Shown in pieces: positions 1-7,690 of a DNA stretch of 48,187 nucleotides. Position 1 is the stretch's first letter; each line of letters begins with the position of its first letter. A program made the translations under genes and the position numbers. This DNA is from an uncultured Phenylobacterium sp. (GTDB taxonomy: Bacteria; Pseudomonadota; Alphaproteobacteria; Caulobacterales; Caulobacteraceae), in the NCBI RefSeq assembly GCF_902826855.1, contig NZ_CADEGK010000008.1:1-48187 (forward strand), given 5' to 3'. Under the pieces are notes generated by a model, which saw only the letters and a program-made list of their open reading frames with translations, did not search any database and was not told where the DNA came from.

Positions 1-528
1 GCCAATGCACCCGTCTTGCCCGCGCCCGCCGTCGCCAGGCCCCCTGCGGCGCCGATGTCCACCAGCGAGCAGATCGACGCCTACCTTCGGGCAGCCCCCA
101 CGACGCCCTGGCAGGATGCCGAAGCTCTCGATCGGCAGGAGGGCAGGCCAGAGCGGCAGATCCACGGCCAGGTTGGGGTCGCGGTCGGCACCGGCGGCTA
201 TCGAAGCGCCTACCTCCAGGGCGACATGCCCCTGAGGCGAAACGGAAACCTGAGGCTCCTCGTCCAGCAGACGCAGGGTGGTCGTGGCCATGGGGACGGC
301 TACGGCTATGGCAATGGGTACGGCTATGGATATGAGGGGGCCTATGACTATGGCGGGCATTCAGGACGATCGCTGGGCCTGAGCCTGGATCTCAGCGGAC
401 CGGCGCGGCCGGCCGATTGCCGGCGAAGCGCGTGGGATCGCACGGCTCAGCGCGCGGAGCCTGCTCCAAGCCGGCTCAACAGGTGCGCGCGTCCCGGGCG
501 GCCGCTGATGGACGGGAACGAGCCTTGA
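1..528 (+). CDS. Hypothetical protein, 5' end cut by window edge
   Basis: The frame is open to the left edge, so the true start lies outside the window; the stop is at 526-528. I do not recognise a family. The visible part has a segment containing IHGQVGVAVGTGGYRSAYLQ, which looks like a beta-strand-rich exported domain, then a Gly/Tyr run (about 20 residues of GYGYGNGYGYGYEG type), then a weakly conserved tail rich in Arg and Pro. It resembles other Tyr/Gly-rich small exported proteins in this window (1763-2017 and 6071-6421). The tail after residue 139 could be a frame extension past an older stop. Confidence 0.5.
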   Translation, partial: ANAPVLPAPAVARPPAAPMSTSEQIDAYLRAAPTTPWQDAEALDRQEGRPERQIHGQVGVAVGTGGYRSAYLQGDMPLRRNGNLRLLVQQTQGGRGHGDGYGYGNGYGYGYEGAYDYGGHSGRSLGLSLDLSGPARPADCRRSAWDRTAQRAEPAPSRLNRCARPGRPLMDGNEP

Positions 529-575
529 GCGCACGTTTGGGACTCGTTGGCGCGTCTCCCGCGCAGCGCGCCGAG

Positions 576-893
576 TCAGCAGGCGAACTGCATCTCGACA
601 TAGCCGTAGCGGGGATCACGACCCAGTCGGCGGCAGACGCTCCGTGGCGGCGTTGTGGCGCGGGCGGTCGAGGGTTTGGAGATCTGGGAGGGCGCCTTTC
701 CGTATGGACGGCTCGGTCGCGCCAAAGAGTACGCGGAAGTGTCCCGGCTGGAACTCGGCGCCGTGGCGCCCGGCGGGCGGGCGTGTCCGATAAACAGGTA
801 TGGCTCGGCCACGGCGGGAGCAGCCGACCAGGCGAGGCCGGCAAGGACCGCGGCGGCCAGATTGACGCCACGAATACTGTGTAGAGATTTCAT
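576..893 (-). CDS. Small exported protein of unknown function
   Basis: This 105-residue protein begins MKSLHSIRGVNLAAAVLAGL and has a typical Sec signal peptide ending near AVAEP. The mature part is Pro/Ser/Arg-rich and ends GRDPRYGYVEMQFAC with a C-terminal Cys. No family was recognised. I chose the ATG at 893; an in-frame ATG four codons upstream (905) is possible. It is divergent from the lipoprotein gene at 964, with only about 70 bases between them, so the two promoters share that interval. The signal peptide supports a real gene; the mature sequence alone would not. Confidence 0.5.
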   Translation of the reverse strand: MKSLHSIRGVNLAAAVLAGLAWSAAPAVAEPYLFIGHARPPGATAPSSSRDTSAYSLARPSRPYGKAPSQISKPSTARATTPPRSVCRRLGRDPRYGYVEMQFAC

Positions 894-963
894 GGGCTTA
901 TCCATAAGCTGGCGCAGCTTGCTGGCGGAAAATGTTGAGAGCATGACGAGTAGGACGATGGGA

Positions 964-1554
964 ATGTCGAAACGATCGGGTCTCCTCGCGGGCTCCATGC
1001 TGGCGCTCGCAATGCTCAGCGGTTGCGCGACTGCCACGCCGTACCAACCCAATATCGCCGCCGGGCGTCCGGCGCCGGGCGGCTTCTCGGAACAGCGCAT
1101 CGAGCCCGACCGGTTTCGGGTGAGTTTCGCCGGCAACAGCCTGACGTCGCGGGAGACCGTCGAGAGCTACCTGCTCTACCGAGCCGCCGAACTGACGGCG
1201 GCGCAAGGCTTCGACTGGTTCACGATCGCCGATCGCCAGACCGACCGGAAGGCGCGCGCCTATGTGCAGACCGACCCCTTCTATAATTCCTGGTATGGCT
1301 CTCACTTCGGGCACTTCGCACCGAGCTGGCGCTACTACGGCCACGGCCACGGCTGGAACAGCTGGGGCCCGCACCTGGGCGGCTCCTTCTTCGGCAACCG
1401 GCTCGACGTCCGGACCATCGACAAATTCGAGGCGACGGCCGAGATCGTGATGCGACGCGGGGCCAAGCCGGCCGAGGATCCGGCCGCGTTCGACGCCCGC
1501 GCCGTGCTGGAGAGTCTCGGGCCGCGGATCCAGAGGCCGGCGCCGCGCGCCTGA
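964..1554 (+). CDS. CC0125/CC1285-family lipoprotein
   Basis: This is a predicted outer- or inner-membrane lipoprotein of 196 residues. The start at MSKRSGLLAGSMLALAMLSGC gives a short signal peptide with lipobox LSGC, so Cys21 would be lipidated; longer upstream starts would place a non-signal stretch before it. The body contains ESYLLYRAAELTAAQGFDWF, the hallmark of the family named after two Caulobacter crescentus loci, followed by an aromatic His/Tyr/Gly stretch and a conserved C-terminal region (VRTIDKFEATAEIVM). The molecular function is unknown. It is followed in the same direction by another small lipoprotein at 1763. Confidence 0.8.
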   Translation: MSKRSGLLAGSMLALAMLSGCATATPYQPNIAAGRPAPGGFSEQRIEPDRFRVSFAGNSLTSRETVESYLLYRAAELTAAQGFDWFTIADRQTDRKARAYVQTDPFYNSWYGSHFGHFAPSWRYYGHGHGWNSWGPHLGGSFFGNRLDVRTIDKFEATAEIVMRRGAKPAEDPAAFDARAVLESLGPRIQRPAPRA

Positions 1555-1762
1555 AGTGCAGCTCACCGGCTCGCGGGTCGTAGCGGCGCTGGGGGCGCAC
1601 GCTCCTGGTCGATCTTGTGAGTCGCGTGTCCGGCTTACAGGCGCTCGCGTGCGCACAATCGACCCGTCCCGTCGACTTTCATGAACACTGCATTCGGACG
1701 TCGTTCATCCCAACTCTGAACTAACTGTGCGATCTCGTGTTCATTCTCGGAAGGAGGACGTG

Positions 1763-2017
1763 ATGGCACGCACAAAATTCGTCCAATTCGCACCGGTGTT
1801 CGTTGCAGGCCTCGCCGGCCTGGCCTTGGCCGGATGCTCCACCTACGGCGCGCGCGACTATGGATACTATGGCCGTTCATCCCCGCCCGCGTCCTACAGC
1901 TACGGTCGCGGCGCCATCTACACGGCGCCCTACGGGTACGATCGTGGTCAAAGCTATTCGCGGCGCTACTCTCGCGGGCACAATGGTTTCGGCCACATGG
2001 GGGGCCGCCGGCACTAA
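1763..2017 (+). CDS. Small Tyr/Gly/Ser-rich lipoprotein
   Basis: This 84-residue protein has a signal peptide and lipobox (LAGLALAGC). The mature part is dominated by Tyr, Gly, Ser and Arg (for example DYGYYGRSSPPASYSYGRG). The ATG at 1763 is preceded by a strong ribosome binding site, AAGGAGG at 1751-1757, which decides the start over the earlier in-frame codons. Function is unknown; low-complexity Tyr/Gly lipoproteins of this kind are common in Caulobacterales envelopes. It is probably monocistronic. Confidence 0.7.
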   Translation: MARTKFVQFAPVFVAGLAGLALAGCSTYGARDYGYYGRSSPPASYSYGRGAIYTAPYGYDRGQSYSRRYSRGHNGFGHMGGRRH

Positions 2018-2326
2018 GTCGCGACCGCCTGTCCTGCCAGTCAATGAGCGGTCGGCGGAGATCGTGCGCCAAGTGCACTCCGCCGATTGGTTCGCCCAGA
2101 GACCGATCGTCCGCTTCAGCGAGGCGCTCTTCGCCGCGCCGCTGCCCCTCCCGGCGTGGCGGCAGCCGACGACCTCCCGCTGTGGGAAGCCGCCTCGCGC
2201 ACTATGCGAGGACCTCTACTGAGCTGCAGCTGCGGCCGGCGGAGGGGTCGCCTTGCCTGCTTGAGAACTCCACACGTATGCCGTTCGAGCCAGAGCAACT
2301 AGCCTGGCTACGAGGTCCGTGACGAA
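2018..2326 (+). other. Intergenic stretch with no recognised gene
   Basis: No convincing protein, repeat or terminator was seen here. Open frames exist on both strands but have Arg/Pro-rich, shadow-like composition. The last bases hold the putative ribosome binding site (ACGAGG near 2310) of the DsbB-like gene. Confidence 0.4.
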
Positions 2327-2794
2327 TTGGCTGCAATGGAAGACCCCGCGCGACTTTCTGCGGCGACGGCCGGACCGCCCGACCGGGTCGCCTGGACGCT
2401 CCTGACCCTCACCTGGCTGATCGCCCTCTCAGCGACGCTCGGCGCGTTGTTCATCGGCGAGGTCATGGGGCAAGCCCCGTGCAACCTCTGCTGGTTCCAG
2501 CGTGCGTTCATGTTCCCGCTGGCGATCGTGCTGATGGTGGCGTGCATGGTCGGGGATTTCCGGGTGGGGCGCTACGCCTTGCCCTTGGCCGCCACCGGCT
2601 GGCTCATCGCGTCTTACCACATGCTCCTGTTTGCCGGTGTGATCCCCGAAGAAATCAAGCCGTGCGGCGCCGGGCCCTCCTGCTCCACCGCGGACACGAT
2701 CATTCTTGGCTGGCTTCCGATTCCGGTCCTCTCGCTGGCAGCGTTCACCGCCATTATCGTCCTCCTCTTCCTCGTTCGCCGCAGGTCCCCATGA
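2327..2794 (+). CDS. DsbB-family disulfide bond oxidoreductase
   Basis: This is an inner-membrane quinone-coupled oxidase of about 155 residues that would reoxidise a periplasmic thiol oxidase. It has four hydrophobic segments and the two Cys pairs expected for DsbB/BdbC: the first in APCNLCWFQRA after TM1, the second in IKPCGAGPSC in the second periplasmic loop. The TTG at 2327 fits the spacing from ACGAGG; an ATG three codons later (2336) is an alternative. Its stop overlaps the start of the next gene (ATGA), indicating translational coupling to its DsbA-like partner. Two-gene BdbC/BdbD-like pairs of this kind are often carried in metal-resistance regions. Confidence 0.88.
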   Translation: MAAMEDPARLSAATAGPPDRVAWTLLTLTWLIALSATLGALFIGEVMGQAPCNLCWFQRAFMFPLAIVLMVACMVGDFRVGRYALPLAATGWLIASYHMLLFAGVIPEEIKPCGAGPSCSTADTIILGWLPIPVLSLAAFTAIIVLLFLVRRRSP

Positions 2795-3573
2795 ACAGCC
2801 GGACCATCGTCCTCGTGATCGCCGGCCTCGCTTTGGCCGCCTTCGCAACCGCGGTCTACATGTACAACAGCCGTGGGACAGAAACGCCTGCGGCTCAGGT
2901 GCGGGGACCGGGCGCGTCCGCGCAGGTTGCGCCGCTCATTGCCGGGCCGGCAGGAACGCCGGCCGCCGCCGTTGGCGATCCTGCACTCGGTCCCGCCGCG
3001 CTAAAGGCTAATCCGTCGCAGCCGGCGGCGGCTGCGGCAGACGACAACACACTCGTGAGGACCCATTCGCCGTCCGTGGGGCCGATCGCCGCCAAGGTGA
3101 CCATCGTCGAATTCTTCGACCCAGCCTGCGAGGCATGCCGCGCCTTCTATCCCATCGTGAAAGAGACGATTGCTCGGTATCCTGGGAACGTTCGGCTGGT
3201 CCTGCGCTACGCGCCGCTTCATCCGGGCTCGGACGAGGCCGTGCGCATACTGGAGACAGCCAGACTCCAGAACGTCTTCATGCCCGTGCTGGAGGCGCTC
3301 TTCGTACGACAGCCGGAATGGGCGGCGCACGGCTCGATGGATCTCGACAAGGCGTGGACAATCGCTGGCGAGGCCGGCCTCGATTTGACGCGCGCGAGGC
3401 AGGCGAGGATGGCTCCGCAGATCACCGCGGCGCTGAAGCAGGACATCCAGGATCTTGCAACGGTCGGCGTTTCGCAGACGCCCACCTTCTTCGTGAACGG
3501 CAAGCCGCTGCAGGAGTTCGGCGTGCGTCAGTTTCAGGACCTGGTGCGGGGCGAGGTCGCCGCCACGCGTTGA
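2791..3573 (+). CDS. DsbA/BdbD-like thioredoxin-fold protein
   Basis: This 260-residue membrane-anchored periplasmic thiol oxidoreductase has an N-terminal hydrophobic anchor (residues about 4-23), an Ala/Pro-rich linker to about residue 95, then a thioredoxin fold of the DsbA class. The active site is C113-E-A-C116 in FFDPACEACRAF, and the cis-Pro loop is VSQTPTFFVNG. It starts at the ATG overlapping the DsbB-like stop. Together the pair would introduce or reshuffle disulfides in exported proteins, plausibly the Cys-rich metal proteins nearby, although that link is inference. CEAC is not the classic CPHC, so the redox potential may differ from E. coli DsbA. Confidence 0.88.
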   Translation: MNSRTIVLVIAGLALAAFATAVYMYNSRGTETPAAQVRGPGASAQVAPLIAGPAGTPAAAVGDPALGPAALKANPSQPAAAAADDNTLVRTHSPSVGPIAAKVTIVEFFDPACEACRAFYPIVKETIARYPGNVRLVLRYAPLHPGSDEAVRILETARLQNVFMPVLEALFVRQPEWAAHGSMDLDKAWTIAGEAGLDLTRARQARMAPQITAALKQDIQDLATVGVSQTPTFFVNGKPLQEFGVRQFQDLVRGEVAATR

Positions 3574-3626
3574 TGTCTCGCAATCCGGCTTCTGCGTCCG
3601 CGGCTCGGTCGACCGCTTGCGCTTCC

Positions 3627-3722
3627 GTCGATCCCAAGCACGACCTCCATCCCAATGAGGGTCGCCAGCGCAACCCAGGCGGCAGGGTCTGAGGCGAGCG
3701 AGAGAAGTCTATCCACGAGCAT
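3627..3722 (-). pseudogene. terC: Truncated TerC-family gene, N-terminal 32 codons only
   Basis: Reading from ATG 3722, the sequence gives 32 residues ending MEVVLGID that match the start of TerC/YoaE-type membrane proteins (a first helix of DPAAWVALATLIGMEVVLGI type). Family members continue with Asn and a second helix. Here the match stops exactly after GID and the frame continues as Arg/Ser-rich sequence into the 3' end of the DsbA-like gene on the other strand. The remaining roughly 200 or more residues are absent, so this is a remnant left by a rearrangement with a junction near 3620. Confidence 0.65.
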
Positions 3723-3732
3723 CTTCGGTCGC

Positions 3733-5136
3733 TCAGAGATTGATGGTCCGGCCTTCGACGGCGAGGCAGGCCTCGCGCAAAGCCTCGGACAGCGTCGGGT
3801 GGGCGTGGCTTGTCCGTGCGATATCCTCGGAGGCTGAGCGGAACTCCATGGCCACCACTGCTTCGTGAATTAGGGATGAGGCGTCTGGAGCCAGAACGTG
3901 GACGCCCAGAATCTCATCCGTGCCAACTTGGGCGAGCACCTTGACCAGGCCCTCACGTTCAAGGCGAGCCTTCGCCATGGCGTTGGCCGAAAATGGAAAC
4001 TTCCCGACCCTGTACTCGACCCCGGCAGACTTCAGTTGCTCTTCCGTCTGTCCCACCGACGCAAGCTCCGGCCAGGTGTAGACGACGGCCGGTATGGCCG
4101 CGTAATTCACATGGCCATAGCGACCGGCCAGGATCTCGGCCAAGGCGATGCCCTCTTCCTCGGCCTTGTGGGCCAGCATCATGCCGCCGATCACGTCGCC
4201 AATCGCGTAGACGCCGCGCACGCTGGTCTGGAAGTCCTTGTCGACAGTCACCATGCCCTTCGCGTCGAGCTTGACGCCGAGTTCCGCCAGTCCTGCGCCC
4301 GCCGTGAGCGGACGCCGTCCGATGGAAACCAGGACGTAGTCCGCCTCAAGCCGGACCGGTTCGCCGCCCGCGCTCGGCTCAAGGTCCAGGCTGATCCCAC
4401 TCTCCGTTTGGCGGCAGCCGGTCACCTTCTGCTGCAGACGAAACTGCATGCTCTGCTTTTCCAGCACCTTCTGCAACGCTGTCGCCATTTCCGCGTCCAG
4501 GCCGGCGGCGATGCGATCCAAGTACTCGACCACGATCACCTCGCTGCCGAGGCGGAGCCAGACTGACCCCAGTTCCAGGCCCACGTATCCACCCCCGACC
4601 ACGACCAGCCGCTTGGGAATCTCAGGAAGGCTGAGCACGCCGGATGATGAGACGATCCGCTGCTCATCGACCGGCACCCCAGGCAGGGGCGTCGCTTCCG
4701 AACCGGTTGCGATGACCACGGCGCGGGTCGCGGTCACCTCATTGACGCCGCCATCCGCCTTCGTGACCTCGACGCGATCGGCAGCCAGGAGACGGCCCCG
4801 GCCCTTGAGCCAGGTGACGCCATTCTTCTTGAACAGGTAGGCCACGCCAGCGCCCAACTCACTGACGACCTGGGTCTTATGCGCCATCACGCCGGCAAGG
4901 TCGGGACGGATATTGTCGACCAGGACGCCGAAGGCGGCTAGGCCCTTGGCCGCCACCAGCCGTTCCGTGGACTGCAACAGGGCCTTGGACGGGATGCATC
5001 CGATGTTGAGGCAGGTCCCGCCCAGCAGCTCACGCTCCTCGACGACGGCCACTTTCATGCCGAGCTGGCTGGCGCGGATGGCGGCCGGATAGCCGCCCGG
5101 TCCTCCACCGATGATGACGACGTCAAACGACGCCAT
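3733..5136 (-). CDS. lpdA: Dihydrolipoamide dehydrogenase (E3)
   Basis: This 467-residue FAD-dependent enzyme reoxidises dihydrolipoamide with NAD+ in 2-oxoacid dehydrogenase complexes. It shows the FAD-binding GGGPGGYPAA, the redox disulfide C42-LNIG-C47 in GGTCLNIGCIPSKALL, the NAD-binding VVVGGGYVGLELGS, the second FAD motif VYAIGDVIGG, and the catalytic His in SHAHPTLSEA near the C terminus. The length is normal. The ATG at 5136 follows a good AAAGGAGG ribosome binding site. It overlaps the end of a broken upstream gene. With no E1/E2 genes here, it is probably an accessory Lpd copy; mercuric reductase is unlikely because there is no N-terminal HMA domain or C-terminal Cys pair. Confidence 0.93.
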   Translation of the reverse strand: MASFDVVIIGGGPGGYPAAIRASQLGMKVAVVEERELLGGTCLNIGCIPSKALLQSTERLVAAKGLAAFGVLVDNIRPDLAGVMAHKTQVVSELGAGVAYLFKKNGVTWLKGRGRLLAADRVEVTKADGGVNEVTATRAVVIATGSEATPLPGVPVDEQRIVSSSGVLSLPEIPKRLVVVGGGYVGLELGSVWLRLGSEVIVVEYLDRIAAGLDAEMATALQKVLEKQSMQFRLQQKVTGCRQTESGISLDLEPSAGGEPVRLEADYVLVSIGRRPLTAGAGLAELGVKLDAKGMVTVDKDFQTSVRGVYAIGDVIGGMMLAHKAEEEGIALAEILAGRYGHVNYAAIPAVVYTWPELASVGQTEEQLKSAGVEYRVGKFPFSANAMAKARLEREGLVKVLAQVGTDEILGVHVLAPDASSLIHEAVVAMEFRSASEDIARTSHAHPTLSEALREACLAVEGRTINL

Positions 5137-5488
5137 GGCGCGCCTCCTTTGCCTGTGGCTCATCGAGGTTCGCCGCGGCTGAGGGCCGCAAGGCATAGAA
5201 GGCTTGTCGCACCCGTGTGACGCGCTCGGACCGGCGCAGCGTGAACCGTTCTCCGTCCAGGATGGCGGGGATGGGATCGTCCGAGTTGATCTCCAGACTC
5301 TCCAGGCGGGCATGGGTGACGGTCTGATCGGCCCGCCAGTCCCGAAAGGCAGAGATCGCCACCAGGCGGATGGCGTCGCCCGCGCCTTCGATGTCGATGG
5401 CCGCAGCCTTAAGCGGAACCTCAAGATCATCCTGCGGTGACGCATCGCAGCCACCACTCGAAGTATTCAGCAAAGCGGCGACCCGCAT
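5123..5488 (-). pseudogene. Internally deleted diacylglycerol/lipid-kinase-like gene
   Basis: The frame starts MRVAALLNTSSGG, like the first strand and loop of the DAGK catalytic fold, and ends with a segment like the C-terminal beta domain (RLESLEINSDDPIPAILDGE, with the typical LDGE). Only about 121 codons are present where the family has about 300, and the central nucleotide-binding region (GGDGT) is missing. This indicates an internal deletion near 5400. The 3' end overlaps the start of lpdA by 14 bases. The assignment is based on two short ends, so confidence is moderate. Confidence 0.45.
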
Positions 5489-5655
5489 TGATCGCAGGTC
5501 CAGGTCAGGCAGCATGATCGGCTCACGGATGCTCGGAGCGTCAGGGTCCGACGCAACGGTCAGGTTGGCGAAGTTTGCGGGGTTGGGCGGACGCAGTTCC
5601 TCAGCGCAACGGCTGCGCAGTGTTCCGGTTGCGGCTCAAAGCGGCGCCGAAGACC

Positions 5656-6004
5656 CTAGTCGTCAAAGAGGCCGCCGAGAAAGCCGCGCCGCCGCCCACC
5701 GTGGCCGCCGCCGCCATGCCCACCGCCGTGTTGCCCGGACCGACCTCTATCCCAGGGCTGGCCGTAGCCCGGCGCCGATCTGGCGGCCGGCTCGGGAAAC
5801 CTCTGCGGCGGGGCCGCTTCGGTCATACGCTGCGCTTCACTCGATAATCCTGTGGAGTTCCCCGCGATCGAGCCAGACCCCCCAGCATTTCGGGCAGTAG
5901 TCGACTCGATCCCCTAGCAGTCGGTCATCACCAGCTCCACCCGGCAAGCGGGGCAAACGAGGCCCTGATCGTGGCGGGTCGAGCGGAGCGCCGGTGTTTG
6001 TCAT
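5656..6004 (-). pseudogene. Frameshifted TFIIB-type zinc-ribbon small protein
   Basis: Three reading frames on the minus strand together rebuild a zf-TFIIB (COG3809-like) protein. Frame one gives LVCPACRVELVMTD, then a TAG. A second frame gives DYCPKCWGVWLDRGELHRII, then a TGA. A third frame gives a Gly/His-rich tail and the typical end RRRGFLGGLFDD, with a stop at 5656-5658. Both CxxC zinc-ligand pairs are still readable. At least two frameshifts and two stops are needed, so the gene is dead or the sequence has errors. A ribosome-binding-like AGGAG lies before ATG 6004. Confidence 0.6.
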
Positions 6005-6070
6005 CTGCCTCTCCTGTCGGCGCCCGTTCGCGCGGGCGAGCGGGCGCCTTCGGAGAAGGTGAAGTGCGCC

Positions 6071-6421
6071 TTAGTGGTGACGATCGTATCCGCCGCGCCG
6101 GCCCACATGGTGGTCGCGGTCGCGCCGATGCTCGCGGCGTACGTGGCGTTCGGAGCGGCCGTTGTAGCCGTAGCCCTGGGCGCCGTAGTAGGCCGATCCG
6201 CCATTGTAGGCGCTGCCGCCGTAAGGCTGGGCGTAGCCGTACTGCACGGGCGGGGCGTAGGACCCGCGATCGTAGCTCTGGCCGCGATAGGGCTGCTGCT
6301 GACCGTAGTAGGGCTGCAGGTCGTAGTAGCCCTGCTGGCCGCCGTAGCCGTAGGGCTGCGCCAGCGCCGCCGACCCGCCGAGGACAGAAGCGGCCGCCGC
6401 TGCGGCGATGAGCAATTTCAT
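6071..6421 (-). CDS. Secreted Tyr/Gln/Gly-rich protein
   Basis: This 116-residue protein has a clear signal peptide (MKLLIAAAAAASVLGGSAAL, cleavage near ALAQP). The mature part is made of repeated Gly-Tyr-Gln elements (QQGYYDLQPYYGQQQPYRGQ) and ends with an Arg/His-rich basic tail. The start is supported by GGAG about 7 bases upstream. There is no catalytic motif; it is probably an envelope or periplasmic low-complexity protein. It is divergent from the broken mgtC gene at 6553. Confidence 0.7.
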   Translation of the reverse strand: MKLLIAAAAAASVLGGSAALAQPYGYGGQQGYYDLQPYYGQQQPYRGQSYDRGSYAPPVQYGYAQPYGGSAYNGGSAYYGAQGYGYNGRSERHVRREHRRDRDHHVGRRGGYDRHH

Positions 6422-6552
6422 GGAATTTACTCCGGTTTGCTGGCGGAATATCCGCGCAGCGATCAGGCATCCTCGCCGCACGCGCCTGAACTCCAACGGA
6501 ACGGTCGGCGTCATCTGCTGTTCATGTGCAGGACGACAGGTCGGGAACTCCC

Positions 6553-6995
6553 ATGACATTCGACACCGACGGCTTCTGGGAGATCGCGACCACGTCTTCA
6601 ACCTCGCGCTGGCCTTCGCGCTCGCCCTGCCGTCGGTTGGGGCCGGGAGCGCCACGATCGCAGCGCCAGCATCCGCACCTTCCCCCTCGTCGCGATCGCC
6701 AGCTGCGGCTTCGTGCTGGTCGGCGTCGCGATACTCGGACGTGAGTCCATAGGCTAGTCCCGGATCATGGAAGGGTTGCTCACCGGTGTCGGCTTCATCG
6801 GAGGCGGCGCCATCCTGAAGCGGGCGGCAACGCGACTGGCACGGCGACGGCGGCCAGCCTGTGGGCGACGGGTGCTCTGCGCGCGGCAGTCGGATACCGC
6901 CTCTACGACATCGCGGCCATCAGCCTCACACCGTTCCTGACCCTGCGCTGCGCGCGGCCGATGGACAGGCGGCTCAGCAATCGGGGGCTAGGAGG
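6553..6995 (+). pseudogene. mgtC: MgtC/SapB-family gene broken by frameshifts and a stop
   Basis: Fragments in different frames read in family order: NLALAFALALP, then GWGRERHDRSASIRTFPLVA followed by IASCGFVLVGVAILG, an in-frame TAG, RIMEGLLTGVGFIGGGAILK, then after a shift GTATAASLWATGALRAAVGY and LYDIAAISL. These are the classic MgtC/SapB motifs (GWNRER, RTFPLVA, GFIGGGAI, TAASLW). Two of the shifts look like single-base losses in G-rich runs (near 6636 and 6822). The intact protein would be a small inner-membrane protein linked to Mg2+ stress. Confidence 0.75.
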
Positions 6996-7039
6996 AAACC
7001 TGAGAGACACCGCCTCGCGGTCGCCAATTACCTGGCGCC

Positions 7040-7249
7040 CTAGCCTTCACCGACCATGCCGCCGGGGCGCGTAGTTCTGGGATCGTCTTCGGTGACATCG
7101 GCTGCAGGTTCCCCAGACGTCCCTTCACCGATCATTCCGCCGGTTCCCGCGTCGCCCGCAACGTTCGGAACCTGAGCGCTACCGGGCTCGGACGGACCAG
7201 TTGGCTTTCGCGTCGGCCGTCCGCTCGGCGACCTGGGTTGCTTCGTCAT
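7040..7249 (-). CDS. Small hydrophilic protein with GGMxGEG repeats
   Basis: This 69-residue, Pro/Gly/Thr-rich, highly polar protein has no signal peptide or hydrophobic segment. The motif GGM(I/V)GEG occurs twice, the second time at the very C terminus. The ATG at 7249 is preceded by AGGAG with good spacing, which favours it over upstream codons. No family was recognised with certainty; it is probably intrinsically disordered. It sits between the mgtC pseudogene and a stretch without clear genes. Confidence 0.5.
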   Translation of the reverse strand: MTKQPRSPSGRPTRKPTGPSEPGSAQVPNVAGDAGTGGMIGEGTSGEPAADVTEDDPRTTRPGGMVGEG

Positions 7250-7690
7250 CTCACGCTCCTGTCTTTCATCAGCGCAGGTTCGCCGCGAGGCGAATCCACG
7301 TCTACTCAAGAAACCCGCTGACATCAGAGAGGATGCTTGCCCGCAACCCCTTCGCTATGAATGAAAAGCGCTCGGGCTTCACCTCATCGACAAACGAGGC
7401 TGTCTGAGCCATCTGGGCGGCGGTCAGGCCACGAAGCCCGCAAGGCATGCCTTGGGCCCCCGATATGGGGCGCCCTATCGCCTCCAGCCCCGCGATCGCC
7501 GCGAAGACCGTGCGCGTCACGCTGCGGCGCAATGACGATCTTCAAGCGACGCCGCACCACGCCACCCTCCCGACCGACCGTCGCGACGATCGGCGTAAGC
7601 ACGGAATCGCGGCTGCGGCAGTCTGGTCCCTATTCGATTCTTGGGCCCCTGGCGCGACGGAGACTGCCCGCATTTCGACGCGGTCGGGCG
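7250..7690 (-). other. Gap with no convincing gene
   Basis: The best open frame is on the minus strand (7302-7532). It contains GLTAAQMAQTASFVDEVKPE, which has protein-like composition, but the frame has no ribosome binding site, no recognised family and an Arg/Ala-rich remainder. It may be another decayed gene, given its neighbours. Confidence 0.25.

Noticed and set aside
3733..5136. lpdA-like gene as mercuric reductase
   Set aside because: It lacks the HMA domain and C-terminal Cys pair and has the HxxP-T catalytic His motif of dihydrolipoamide dehydrogenase; no merT/P genes are nearby.
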